Position numbers and translations under genes: made by a program. From the NCBI GenBank assembly GCA_052386975.1, contig JBQTJQ010000076.1, positions 1-18,391 on the forward strand: a DNA stretch of 18,391 bases, given 5' to 3'. Shown here piece after piece: positions 1 through 10,539 of this stretch. Below the pieces are notes generated by a model. The model saw only the letters and a program-made list of their open reading frames with translations. It was not told the DNA's origin and ran no database searches. The stretch is from JACPFV01 sp052386975. GTDB taxonomy: Bacteria > Pseudomonadota > Gammaproteobacteria > Nevskiales > Nevskiaceae. Positions within the stretch are counted from its first letter, which is position 1; each line of letters starts with the position of its first letter.

Positions 1-3000
1 CGACTTTGCCGCTCGTGGATGAATGCCGCCGCCCTTGCTGATCAGGTCCTTGTTGTAGTCGTCCCAGCTCGAGCGCGGCAGCGCGAACATGCGCTCGCGC
101 TCCTTGAAGCTGGCCTCGCAGTCGGGATCCGGGTCGAGGAAGATGTGGCGGTGGTCGAAGGCCGCGTGCAGGCGGATCTTGCGCGACAGCAGCATGCCGT
201 TGCCGAACACGTCGCCGCTCATGTCGCCGACGCCGACCACGCTGAACTCCTCGCTCTGGATGTCGCGGCCCCCGCGGCCGCCGCCGGCGGCCGCTGGTCC
301 ATCGGCCATCTCGCGGAAGTGGCGCTTGACGCTCTCCCAGCCGCCCTTGGCGGTGATGCCCATCTTCTTGTGGTCGTAGCCGGCGCTGCCGCCGGAGGCG
401 AAGGCGTCGCCGAGCCAGTGGTCGTACTCGGCCGAAAGGCCATTCGCGATGTCGGAGAACGTGGCCGTGCCCTTGTCGGCGGCGACCACCAGGTACGGAT
501 CGTCCTCGTCGTAACGCACCACGTTGTTACGCACCACGATCTTGTCGCCGTCGCGGTTATCGGTGATGTCCAGCAGGCCGCGCAGGAAGGTCTTGTAGCA
601 CTCGACGCCGGCCTTCAGCCATTCGTCGCGCTTCGACGGGTCGGCCTGCTTGACCACGAAGCCACCCTTGGCGCCGACCGGCACGATGATGGCGTTCTTG
701 ACCTGCTGCGCCTTCATCAGGCCCAGCACCTCGGTGCGGAAGTCCTGCTTGCGGTCGCTCCAGCGCAGGCCGCCGCGCGCGACCTTGCCGGCGCGCAGGT
801 GGATGCCCTCGACTTCCGGCGCGTAGACGAAGATTTCGAACATCGGCAGCGGCTGCGGCAGCTCCGGCACCTTCTTCGGGTCGAGCTTGACGCTGACGTA
901 GTGCTTGGGCCGGCCGTCGGGCCGCTTCTGGAAATAGTTGGTGCGCAGCGCCGCGCGCACCACCGCCAGCAGCGCGCGCAGCACGCGGTCGCCGTCGAGC
1001 GTGGCCACCTTGTCGAGCAATGCGTCGAGCTCCTGGGCGAGTGTCAGCTCCTCGGACCTGCGCTTCTTGTCGTCGAGCGACGGATCGAAGCGGGCCTCGA
1101 ACACGCGCACCAGCAGCGCGGCGATCGCGGCGTGCTCGGCCAGCAACTGCTCGATGTAGGACTGGCTGTACGGCAGGCCGGTCTGGATCAGGTACTTGCA
1201 CAGCGTGCGCAGGCACACCACCTGGCGGCCGTCGAGCCCGGCGCGCAGCACCAGCCGGTTGAGGCCGTCGTTCTCGAGCTCGCCGCGCCAGGTGCTGAGG
1301 AACGCCGCCTCGAAGGCCTTGATGTCGAGATCCCTGGCGCCGCCGCCCAGCACGGCCAGGTCGATGGCGAAGGCCTGCACCCACAAGGTGTCGCCGTCGC
1401 GCGGCTTGACCTCGGTCGGGTCCTGCCAGATCACGCGCAGGCCGAAGTTCTCGAGCGTCGGCAGCACGTCCGACAGCGGGATCGGCTTGCCGTGCGAATA
1501 GAGCTTCAAGGTCACCGCCTGCTCGCCGACCACCAGGCGCGGCAGCACCGGCTCGAGCGCCGACAGCCGGATCAGGTGCTCGACGTCGGCGGCGGCCTCT
1601 TCGGCCGAGGTGGTCGAGGTGTACGCCACCGGGAAGGCATCGCCGAAGCGCGTCGCCATCTCGCCGCCGTGGATGGTCGGGTGCGGGCGGAACACCTCGC
1701 GCAGCTGCTCGCGCCACGAGCGCGTCGCTGCCTGCAGCTTCTTCTCGACCTCGTCGGGCGACAGCGCGATGGTGGTGCCGGGCTCGGTGCGCACCACGTA
1801 CTGGATGCGCGCCAGCGAGCCGCGCAGCAGCTCGACCGTGCGGTCGACCGAGGTCGCGCTGAACAGGCCGGTCAGCTCGTGGGCGATGCGGTCGCGCAGC
1901 TCGGCCGAGTAGCGGTCGCGCGACAGGTAGACCATGCACGAGTAGTAGCGGCCGTAGCGGTCGCGCCGCATGAACAGGCGCAGCTGGTGGCGGTCGCGCA
2001 GCGCGCGGATGCCCATGCACAGCTGGAACAGGTCGGCCTCCGAGCTCTGGAACAGCTCGTCGCGCGGCAGCGAGTGGATGATCTCGCGCAGGTTCTTGGC
2101 CGAGTGGCTGTGCTCGGGCAGGCGCGCGCGCTGCATGACGTACTCGGCCTTGCGCCGCAGCAGCGGGATCTCGCGCACGCGGCTGGCGTAGACCTCGCTG
2201 GCGAACAGGCCGACGAAGCGGCTGACACCGTGCACCTCGCCGCCGGCATCGAAGTGCTTGACCGAGATCACGTCGAAATACTCGGGATGGTGCAGCGGCG
2301 ACTTGACGTTGCCCTTGCTGACCACCACCACGCGCTTGCTGGTCGCGTACTTGGACAGCTCCTCGCGCGGCGCGATGTATTCCTGGGTGTCCTCGAAGCG
2401 GCCGCCCGGGCGCAGCAGGCCGAGCGCGGCGTCCTTGACGTCGTCGAATCCCCCGGCCTTGCCGACGCGCGATTCGGAGTAGCCCAGCAAGGTGAAGCGG
2501 CCCTCCTCGAGCCAGCGCAGGAAATCCTGCGCCTCGCGGAACTCGGCGGCGTCGGCGCCCCTGGGCACCGTGTCGAGCTGCTTGACCAGCGCCTGCACGC
2601 GCTGGCGCAACGCCGGGTAGTCCTGCACGCACTGGGTCAGCTCGCCGATGACGAAGCGCAGCCGGTTCTCGAGCGCCGGGTAGTCCTCGGGCTTGCCCAG
2701 CGCCTCGCACTCGACGTGGATCAGCGACTCGGCCGCGCCCTCGGCGCCGGTGCCGGCGACGCCGAGCACCTCGGTCAGGCGGCCCTTGGCGTCGCGCTTC
2801 ACGCGCAGCACCGGGTGCACGGTCCAGTCGATCGACACGCCGGCCTCGCGCACCGCCATGCCGACCGAGTCGTAGATGAACGGCATGTCGTCGACCGCCG
2901 TGCGCACGGTGGCGAAGCCCTTGCTGCCGGCAGCGGCGGCGTCCTGCGGCGGCGTCACCGAGATCAGCACTTCGCCGGGCTTGCGCGAGCGCGTCAGCTG

Positions 3001-3198
3001 GAAGTGGGCCAGCGCCGCCTCGAGCAGGTCCTCGGCCGGGCGCAGCTTCAGCGTCTCGGCCGACGCCATCTCGAAGTAGGCGCGCGCGAAGGCGCGGAAC
3101 AGCGGCTGGTCCGGCTTGTCGACGCGCCTGGCTGCCAGCGCCTCGATCCTGTTGAGCAGGACGTCGAGTTCCTGGTTGGCGGCCGCTTCGTTGTTCAT
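1..3198 (-). CDS. gdhB: NAD-specific glutamate dehydrogenase, large (GdhB-type), 3' end outside window
   Basis: This encodes the first 1066 residues of a large NAD-dependent glutamate dehydrogenase, a family of about 1600 residues that oxidatively deaminates glutamate to 2-oxoglutarate and ammonia in the cytoplasm. The start is ATG at 3198 (MNNEAAANQELDVLLNRIEA). The N-terminal half has the regulatory ACT-like region typical of the family, including VRTVVDDMPFIYDSVGMAVR near residue 80. The catalytic region follows, with ARGGLRWSDRKQDFRTEV and the substrate lysine motif VPVGAKGGF (Lys at about 844). LDPDPDCEASFKERERMF near residue 1021 leads into the nucleotide-binding part, which is cut by the window edge. 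No frameshift is visible. The gene diverges from the diguanylate cyclase across about 146 bp. The family call is secure; the gene symbol follows Pseudomonas usage. Confidence 0.95.
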   Translation of the reverse strand, partial: MNNEAAANQELDVLLNRIEALAARRVDKPDQPLFRAFARAYFEMASAETLKLRPAEDLLEAALAHFQLTRSRKPGEVLISVTPPQDAAAAGSKGFATVRTAVDDMPFIYDSVGMAVREAGVSIDWTVHPVLRVKRDAKGRLTEVLGVAGTGAEGAAESLIHVECEALGKPEDYPALENRLRFVIGELTQCVQDYPALRQRVQALVKQLDTVPRGADAAEFREAQDFLRWLEEGRFTLLGYSESRVGKAGGFDDVKDAALGLLRPGGRFEDTQEYIAPREELSKYATSKRVVVVSKGNVKSPLHHPEYFDVISVKHFDAGGEVHGVSRFVGLFASEVYASRVREIPLLRRKAEYVMQRARLPEHSHSAKNLREIIHSLPRDELFQSSEADLFQLCMGIRALRDRHQLRLFMRRDRYGRYYSCMVYLSRDRYSAELRDRIAHELTGLFSATSVDRTVELLRGSLARIQYVVRTEPGTTIALSPDEVEKKLQAATRSWREQLREVFRPHPTIHGGEMATRFGDAFPVAYTSTTSAEEAAADVEHLIRLSALEPVLPRLVVGEQAVTLKLYSHGKPIPLSDVLPTLENFGLRVIWQDPTEVKPRDGDTLWVQAFAIDLAVLGGGARDLDIKAFEAAFLSTWRGELENDGLNRLVLRAGLDGRQVVCLRTLCKYLIQTGLPYSQSYIEQLLAEHAAIAALLVRVFEARFDPSLDDKKRRSEELTLAQELDALLDKVATLDGDRVLRALLAVVRAALRTNYFQKRPDGRPKHYVSVKLDPKKVPELPQPLPMFEIFVYAPEVEGIHLRAGKVARGGLRWSDRKQDFRTEVLGLMKAQQVKNAIIVPVGAKGGFVVKQADPSKRDEWLKAGVECYKTFLRGLLDITDNRDGDKIVVRNNVVRYDEDDPYLVVAADKGTATFSDIANGLSAEYDHWLGDAFASGGSAGYDHKKMGITAKGGWESVKRHFREMADGPAAAGGGRGGRDIQSEEFSVVGVGDMSGDVFGNGMLLSRKIRLHAAFDHRHIFLDPDPDCEASFKERERMFALPRSSWDDYNKDLISKGGGIHPRAAKS

Positions 3199-3271
3199 TG
3201 GATGCTTTCGGGCGCGTTGCGCAGACCTATGTTTTAGCGGGCGTATTCTAGGCTTATTGGGCGCCTCCCTC

Positions 3272-3288
3272 TTGCCGCAATGCGGCAA
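3272..3288. promoter_or_regulatory. 17-bp perfect palindrome between divergent genes, possible operator
   Basis: The arms TTGCCGCA (3272-3279) and TGCGGCAA (3281-3288) are exact reverse complements around a single A. The site lies in the short region between the divergent glutamate dehydrogenase and diguanylate cyclase starts, about 75 bp upstream of the dehydrogenase ATG. A TAGAAT hexamer on the minus strand (about 3245-3250) could be its -10 box, but no good -35 is seen. The position and symmetry suit a dimeric regulator. The CGGCA core is also shared with the REP-like hairpins elsewhere in the window, so a decayed repeat lacking the GTAG foot is an alternative. Confidence 0.45.
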
Positions 3289-3333
3289 TCCGGGCGCAAC
3301 CGGCGGCGTATATTGCCGTGGGGAACGTTGAGC

Positions 3334-3339
3334 AGGGGG
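3334..3339 (+). promoter_or_regulatory. Ribosome binding site deciding the diguanylate cyclase start
   Basis: AGGGGG lies 5 nt upstream of GTG at 3345. An in-frame GTG at 3318 has no comparable purine run upstream, so the downstream GTG is preferred. Confidence 0.5.
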
Positions 3340-3344
3340 CAACA

Positions 3345-5213
3345 GTGCCAACCTTCGTCGCCTCGGCGGCGCAGCGAATTCACGGCATCCGGCTGGAGCT
3401 CCTGGATCGCGTTTGGCTGGGCATCCTGGTGCTCGCCTTGGTGGGCGCACCCGCTTCGGCGTCACGCGCGCTGTCCACGGGCTGGCTGCCTCTCTACTCG
3501 GTCCATGTCGCGCTCGCGGCGTTGGTCATCGTGCTGTTCCTGGCGCGCCGGCGCTTGTCGTTCATGGCGCGGTCCGTCACGCTGCTCACGATCTTCTTCG
3601 TGGTCGGCGCCGCGGGCCTGTTCACGCTCGGCCTGCTGGGCGCGGGCCTGTGGTGGCTCGTGATGGCCAGCCTGCTGGCCAGCGCATTGCTGTCAATGCG
3701 CGTGGGCCTCATGGTATCCGGCGCTTCGCTCTTCCTGATCGCCCTCGCGGCCGCCGGCTTCACGCGCGGCGCGTTGAAGGTGCCGGTCGATCCCGCGGCC
3801 TACGTCTACGACGTGACTTCGTGGGTCTCGTTCCTGATGGCGGCCGCGCTGCTGCCGATCGTCGTTTTCCAGTCCATCGCGTTGTTCCAGCGGTCCACCG
3901 CGGACCTGATCGAGGAGATCGAACAGCAGCGGGCCCGGGAGGCGATGGCGCGGGAGGATGCGCGCGGCAGCGCCGAGCGTTTCACAGACTTCGCCGGCAT
4001 CGCTGCCGACGGTTTCTGGGAGACCGACGGCGACCTGCGCCTGACGTTTGTCTCGCAGTCCTTCGCCGACGCGCTCGGCCTGCGAGCGTCGGACATGCTC
4101 GGCAGGACCCCGGGCGAGGCCTACCTGCTGCGTTACCCCGGGGCACCGCGACTCGAGGAGTTCATGGCGCCGCTGCGCCGGCACGAGGCGTTCTCGCACC
4201 TGCAGTTCCCCGTGCAGGACGCGCAGGGCCGGCGCGCGCTGCTGGCCTGCCTGGGGCGCCCCCGCTTCGATGCCGCGGGGGCGTTTCTCGGCTACCGCGG
4301 CGTCGTACGCGACATCACGCAGCAGTACAAGGACGAGCGCGCGATCAAGGAGGCCGCCGAGCGCCTGCGCCTGATCACCGACAACGCGCCGGCCCACATC
4401 TATCGCGTGGAACACGATCGTCGCGTCTCGTTCAGCAACCGGGCCGCCCTGGACTTCGTCGGCCGGCCGGCCGAGGCGCTGGTCGGGCAGCCGTTCGACC
4501 GGATGTACCCGCCGGCGGCGGCCTCTGCCATCGCCGGGCACATGGACCGCGCGTTCGCCGGAGAAGACGTGACGTTCGAGTTCGAGGCCGATGGGCGCCA
4601 TTTCCGGGGCACGCTGGTGCCGGATGCGCGTGACGCCGGCGCCATCCAGGATATCTACGGGCTGGTCAGCGACATCACGCCGCTCAAGCGGATCGAAAAC
4701 GAACTGCGCCAGCTGGCGCTGCTCGATCCCCTCACCGGCCTGGCCAACCGCCGGCGGTTCAACGAGAGGCTGGCCGAAGCCGTCCAGCGGAGCGAGCGCA
4801 CCGGGCAACGCCTGGCGCTGATGTACCTGGACCTGGACGGCTTCAAGCGCGTCAATGACACCCTGGGCCACGACGTCGGGGACGAGTTGTTGAAGGAGTT
4901 CGGGCGGCGCGTCGTCGCCTGCGTGCGGCAGACGGACACCGTCTGCCGGTTGGCCGGTGACGAGTTCGTGGTGATCCTCGAAAACCTCGCTTCCGACCAA
5001 GATCCGGAACGGGTGGCGCTGAAGATCATCGCCGCCACGCGCCCGGCCGCCACGTTGAAGGGCCACGAGGTGCCGATGTCCACGTCGATCGGCATCGCCC
5101 TGCGCGAAGCCGGGGGAATCGCCGGCGATGCCCTGCTCAAGCAGGCGGACGCGGCGCTGTACCAGGCCAAGCGGTCACGACGCGGCAGCCACGCGGTGGC
5201 GCCTTCCGGGTAG
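3345..5213 (+). CDS. Membrane PAS-PAS-GGDEF diguanylate cyclase
   Basis: This is a predicted inner-membrane enzyme of about 622 residues that makes cyclic di-GMP from two GTP. The N-terminal 185 residues hold about five or six hydrophobic segments (for example WLGILVLALVGAPASA, LLTIFFVVGAAGLFTLGLL). A short charged helix (EEIEQQRAREAMAREDARG) leads to two PAS domains (about 215-330 and 340-455), each ending in a D-I-T motif (GVVRDITQQY, GLVSDITPLK). The GGDEF domain begins at LALLDPLTGLANRRRF. Its signature is AGDEF (about 537-541), a variant often found in active enzymes. An RQTD inhibitory-site motif sits five residues before it, as expected for product feedback. There is no EAL domain. GTG at 3345 is chosen for its Shine-Dalgarno; GTG at 3318 would add nine residues. 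The signal sensed is unknown. Confidence 0.93.
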   Translation: MPTFVASAAQRIHGIRLELLDRVWLGILVLALVGAPASASRALSTGWLPLYSVHVALAALVIVLFLARRRLSFMARSVTLLTIFFVVGAAGLFTLGLLGAGLWWLVMASLLASALLSMRVGLMVSGASLFLIALAAAGFTRGALKVPVDPAAYVYDVTSWVSFLMAAALLPIVVFQSIALFQRSTADLIEEIEQQRAREAMAREDARGSAERFTDFAGIAADGFWETDGDLRLTFVSQSFADALGLRASDMLGRTPGEAYLLRYPGAPRLEEFMAPLRRHEAFSHLQFPVQDAQGRRALLACLGRPRFDAAGAFLGYRGVVRDITQQYKDERAIKEAAERLRLITDNAPAHIYRVEHDRRVSFSNRAALDFVGRPAEALVGQPFDRMYPPAAASAIAGHMDRAFAGEDVTFEFEADGRHFRGTLVPDARDAGAIQDIYGLVSDITPLKRIENELRQLALLDPLTGLANRRRFNERLAEAVQRSERTGQRLALMYLDLDGFKRVNDTLGHDVGDELLKEFGRRVVACVRQTDTVCRLAGDEFVVILENLASDQDPERVALKIIAATRPAATLKGHEVPMSTSIGIALREAGGIAGDALLKQADAALYQAKRSRRGSHAVAPSG

Positions 5214-5240
5214 CATGGCGGGCCGCCGCCAGCCCGCCGC

Positions 5241-7822
<2,582 letters not shown>

Positions 7823-7826
<4 letters not shown>

Positions 7827-7858
7827 GGCGGCATTCCAATGCCGCCGGTCCGGGCTAC
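7823..7858. repeat. REP-like palindrome with GTAG feet, between convergent genes
   Basis: GTAG (7823-7826) is followed by a perfect 9-bp stem, GGCGGCATT and AATGCCGCC, with a CC loop (7827-7846). After 8 more bases comes CTAC (7855-7858), the inverted foot. The layout matches REP elements, which carry a GTAG-type tetranucleotide next to a hairpin. The first TAG is the mutS stop and the second, on the minus strand, is the stop of the lipoprotein gene. Lying between two convergent genes, the hairpin could also end transcription, though no T-tract follows. Confidence 0.75.
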
Positions 7859-8373
7859 TTGGCGCAAGCCGGCGTCACCTTGCTCGCGAACTCGTCCGCC
7901 TCGCGCTCGTACTTCAAGCGCTCGCCCTTCTTCGCTTCGCAGGCCAGCTGGTCGCGCCGGATCTGCACCACGTGGTAGAACTCGTGGGCCAGCGTGCCGT
8001 AGACGACCGCCAGCGGCCGTCCCGCCAGTGCGTCGCGATACAGCATCACGCGGTATTCGCCGGCGCCACAGGAGATTTCGCCGACCTGCACGCCGGCGGG
8101 CGCGTTCTTGAAACTGCCGCGGATGATCGCCAGCGTCACCTGGTCAGGGCGCAGGCCGGCGCCGGTGCCGTGCGTCCACGCCAGCCATTCGAGGTAGCGG
8201 CGCAACTGCGCCTCGCCCGCGCCCTCGAAGTCGGCGTCGCGCGCGATCGCGCAGGCGATCGGCTCCGGCGACGCCGGCATGGCGCGCGTGACGATGGTGG
8301 CGGCCGGTGGCGCGGGCTGCTCCGCGCAGGCGGCCAGCGCGAGCACGCCCGCAGCGAGCGCAAGCCGGCGCAT
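7855..8373 (-). CDS. Lipoprotein with HExxH metallopeptidase-like motif
   Basis: This is a 172-residue predicted lipoprotein of unknown function. The start MRRLALAAGVLALAAC has a lipobox ending in Cys16, so it should be processed by signal peptidase II and anchored in a membrane. The C-terminal third carries LAHEFYHVVQ (His130-Glu131-x-x-His134) followed about 22 residues later by YEREADEFA. This spacing of HExxH and a downstream acidic cluster resembles small gluzincin-type zinc peptidases, so a peptidase role is a reasonable inference, but no named family is recognised. Four other cysteines (41, 102, 145, 170) could form disulfides. The start has a fair Shine-Dalgarno (AGGGA). It lies 6 nt after the DUF2970 gene and is probably the last gene of the minus-strand run from the kinase. 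Its TAG stop lies in the REP-like repeat. Confidence 0.75.
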   Translation of the reverse strand: MRRLALAAGVLALAACAEQPAPPAATIVTRAMPASPEPIACAIARDADFEGAGEAQLRRYLEWLAWTHGTGAGLRPDQVTLAIIRGSFKNAPAGVQVGEISCGAGEYRVMLYRDALAGRPLAVVYGTLAHEFYHVVQIRRDQLACEAKKGERLKYEREADEFASKVTPACAK

Positions 8374-8379
8374 GGGTCC

Positions 8380-8592
8380 CTACCGGCCGGCCTGGCTCAG
8401 CGCGAAACGCACCGCGAGCCATACCGCCAGCACGAACACCACCGTCGCGACCAGGCCGATCACGATGAAGTGCGCCGCCTTGCCGTGCTTGAAGTCGCGC
8501 TCGCGGTTCTTCGAGCTCTGCACGCCGAAGAACGCGGCGCCGACGCTGGCAATCGTCTGCCAGAGGGTCGGGGGTTTCTGCGGTTCGGTCAT
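8380..8592 (-). CDS. DUF2970 small membrane protein
   Basis: This is a 70-residue protein matching DUF2970, a short family of beta- and gammaproteobacteria with no known function. The hallmark block AAFFGVQSSKNRERDF (about residues 20-35) precedes one C-terminal transmembrane helix (IVIGLVATVVFVLAVWLAV). The start is ATG at 8592 (MTEPQKPP). An in-frame ATG at 8607 lies inside the adjacent REP-like repeat and would add only MPPYP, so it is rejected. No Shine-Dalgarno is evident, and the repeat ends 3 nt before the ATG. The gene sits between the DUF2505 gene and the lipoprotein gene, probably in one transcript. Confidence 0.85.
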   Translation of the reverse strand: MTEPQKPPTLWQTIASVGAAFFGVQSSKNRERDFKHGKAAHFIVIGLVATVVFVLAVWLAVRFALSQAGR

Positions 8593-8595
8593 GGG

Positions 8596-8623
8596 GTAGG
8601 GCGGCAATGGATTGCCGACCTAC
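8596..8623. repeat. REP-like palindrome with GTAG/CTAC feet
   Basis: GTAGGGCGGCAA (8596-8607) and TTGCCGACCTAC (8612-8623) pair at 11 of 12 positions around a TGGA loop. It fills the gap between the DUF2505 gene (its TAG stop is 8620-8622 read on the minus strand) and the DUF2970 start at 8592. It belongs to the same family as the repeats at 7823 and 11782. Confidence 0.75.
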
Positions 8624-9111
8624 GAGTAGCCCTTGAGGATTTCCCGCGACTTGGCCATGTCGGCCTTGCCCTTGGCCTTGATGTCGCTGCCGACGAATTC
8701 CTCCAGCTTGCCGCCGATGAACGGAATGCCGCAGCTCAGGTTCCACCTGAGGGTGTTGGCCGAGCCGGCACCCTCGTCGGCCAGCTTCATGTCGGCGCTG
8801 ACCTTGACCGGCACGCCGCGGATCTCGGCTTCGAGCCGGCCGGTTTTCTTCTCCAGGTCCCAGGCGTCGGACTGGGTGATGACGTTGGCGGCGGCGAAGA
8901 ACTTCCTGGCGAACTCCGGCAGCGGGGCATCGAGCGGCGCCGAGTAGCGGGCCTTGATCCGGAATTTCTTCCCGTCATTGGTGCACTCGAGCACCTCGAT
9001 GTTGGAGAACCCCAGTTCCTTGTACTTGCGCTCGAAGTAGGCGCGGTCCGAGAACATCTTCAGGACCGTCGCCGCCGGCTGGTCGAACGTGTGCTTGTCG
9101 TTGAACTGCAT
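8620..9111 (-). CDS. DUF2505 domain protein, SRPBCC/START-like fold expected
   Basis: This is a 163-residue protein resembling DUF2505, a family placed with the START/SRPBCC lipid- or ligand-binding fold. The opening MQFNDKHTFDQPAATVLKMF with a following DRAYFERKYKELG is characteristic: a beta strand, then the 'P-A-x-V' helix and a conserved tyrosine/lysine segment. No signal peptide or membrane helix is seen, so a cytoplasmic location is expected. The ligand is unknown. ATG 9111 has a good Shine-Dalgarno (GGGGGA, 4-nt spacer). The gene lies 33 bp after the kinase stop and before the DUF2970 gene, so co-transcription is likely. The stop TAG is part of the REP-like repeat. Confidence 0.78.
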   Translation of the reverse strand: MQFNDKHTFDQPAATVLKMFSDRAYFERKYKELGFSNIEVLECTNDGKKFRIKARYSAPLDAPLPEFARKFFAAANVITQSDAWDLEKKTGRLEAEIRGVPVKVSADMKLADEGAGSANTLRWNLSCGIPFIGGKLEEFVGSDIKAKGKADMAKSREILKGYS

Positions 9112-9144
9112 GGTGTCCCCCGTGGCTCGCCGCGAGATGGTATG

Positions 9145-10515
9145 TCAGTTCGGCCGGCCGCGTTCCAGGTGGCGCAGCAGCACCTGCCGCACGTCGCCCT
9201 GGGCACGCAGCGTGGCGGCGAGGAAGAACACCCCGGCCAGGCGCCGGTGCAGGAACACGATCTCGCGCGGCGGGATGCGGAAGTAACGCGTGAGCGCATT
9301 GCGCGCGATCTTCTCGCCGACGCGCCGCGGCAGGTCGCTGGCGCCCCAGTCGTACTCGCCGCGGAACGGCTCGACGATCAGCTCGCACAGCTCGACGAAC
9401 GCCGTGTGCACGGACTCGGGGAAGCCGGCCGGCATCGCGCCGATGCCTTCGGCTCCGCGCAGCACCTCGGCGCGGTCGCGCGCCATCGCGCCGTGCACCA
9501 TCTCGCGGTAGCTCTCGACGAAGCCGCGGCCGAACAGCCGGGTCGCGCCGAAATCGAGCAAAACGATTCGATCAGCCGCGACCCGGGGACTGTCCCCTTT
9601 TTCATCTTCCCGAAAAAGGGGACTGTCCCCTTTCTTGTCGAGCCGCAGCCTGTAGTTTCCGAAATGCGGATCGGTCTGGACCATGCCCCACTCGAACAGC
9701 TCGCGCAGGAACAGCTCGAGCGCGGCCAGCGCCAGCGCGTTGCGCCGCTCCTGCGGCAGCGCCTGCGCCTGCGGATCGCGCGCGCCGACGCCGGGCTCGT
9801 ACGACAGTGCCAGCACCTGGTCGCTGGAATATTCCTCGTACACCCGCGGCACCACGTAGCGCGCATCGCGCTCCAGCAGCTGCCGGTAACGCTGCGTGTG
9901 GTCGATCTCGGCGTGGTAGTCGACTTCCCGGTGCAGCATCTCCTTGACCTCGGCGTAGACCGGGTCGAGGTTGAGGCCGCGCGGCGCCAGCCGCGTCATC
10001 GCGATCAGGCGCGACAGCGTGCGGATGTCGCTGTCGATGGCGTCGGCCACGCCCGGGTACTGCACCTTCAATACCAGTTGCGCGCCGTCGGACTTGCGCC
10101 GCGCGCGGTGCACCTGCCCGAGCGAGGCCGCGGCCAGCGGCACGGGATCGATCTCGAGCTGCGACAGCGAGCGCCCCAGCGCACGCTTGAGCACCGGCTC
10201 GAGCGCCTTCCATTCCAGCGGCGGCGTGTCGTCGTGCAGCGTCGCCAGCACCTCGGTCGCCTCGGGCGGCAGGAAGTACTGCCCATACAGCGACAGCATC
10301 TGGCCGACCTTCATCACGCTGCCCTTCAAGCGCCCGAGCTCGTCGGCCAGCTGGCGCGCCTGCCCGGCGTAGAAGCTGCGGTCCGAGGCCTGCTGCGCGG
10401 CGCGCCCGCGGAACAGGTTGGCGAATTCGTGCGCGGCAATCTTCGCGCCGGCGGCGACGCCCATGCGGGTCAGCGCGACGTTGCGCTCCCACGGCGTGGT
10501 CTTCAGCGCGGCCAT
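9145..10515 (-). CDS. AarF/ABC1/UbiB-family atypical kinase with in-frame repeat insertion
   Basis: This is a 456-residue ABC1 (AarF/ADCK) family protein, an atypical kinase or ATPase group linked to ubiquinone and lipid metabolism. The family KxGQ motif is present (GSVMKVGQML, about 69-72), then an alanine-rich loop PLAAASLGQVHRA, the nucleotide lysine in LVLKVQYPGV, the catalytic loop QTDPHFGNY (280-288) and the metal-binding LLDFGATR (Asp321). It lacks the C-terminal membrane helices of true UbiB, so it is probably a soluble paralog. Residues 294-311, KKGDSPLFREDEKGDSPR, are encoded by a palindromic repeat inserted between the catalytic loop and DFG, lengthening that loop. ATG 10515 (MAALKTTPWERN) is chosen; GTG 10533 would add six residues but falls almost at the expected transcription start. 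Confidence 0.9.
   Translation of the reverse strand: MAALKTTPWERNVALTRMGVAAGAKIAAHEFANLFRGRAAQQASDRSFYAGQARQLADELGRLKGSVMKVGQMLSLYGQYFLPPEATEVLATLHDDTPPLEWKALEPVLKRALGRSLSQLEIDPVPLAAASLGQVHRARRKSDGAQLVLKVQYPGVADAIDSDIRTLSRLIAMTRLAPRGLNLDPVYAEVKEMLHREVDYHAEIDHTQRYRQLLERDARYVVPRVYEEYSSDQVLALSYEPGVGARDPQAQALPQERRNALALAALELFLRELFEWGMVQTDPHFGNYRLRLDKKGDSPLFREDEKGDSPRVAADRIVLLDFGATRLFGRGFVESYREMVHGAMARDRAEVLRGAEGIGAMPAGFPESVHTAFVELCELIVEPFRGEYDWGASDLPRRVGEKIARNALTRYFRIPPREIVFLHRRLAGVFFLAATLRAQGDVRQVLLRHLERGRPN
9585..9633. repeat. Paired GGGGAC-type palindromes (REPIN-like) inside the kinase gene
   Basis: Two copies of the near-palindrome GGGGACTGTCCCC (9585-9597 and 9618-9630) face each other across a short A/T-rich centre. 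As a whole, 9585-9602 and 9613-9630 form 18-nt inverted arms with one mismatch (the central base) around a 10-nt loop. The 54 bp translated as KKGDSPLFREDEKGDSPR are in frame and stop-free. The symmetric doublet layout is that of REP doublets mobilised by REP-associated tyrosine transposases, but no such gene is in the window. Confidence 0.75.
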
Positions 10516-10539
10516 GCTAGGCTTTATTTTCACCGCCGG

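Noticed and set aside
19..3237. 1072-residue open frame on the plus strand opposite the glutamate dehydrogenase
   Set aside because: Its composition is that of GC-driven shadow (Ala/Arg/Val/Leu/His-rich, no domain), and the opposite strand encodes a clear enzyme with conserved motifs.
4953..4967. Degenerate, inactive GGDEF site
   Set aside because: AGDEF replaces only the first glycine, a change tolerated in active cyclases, and the I-site and other GGDEF blocks are intact.
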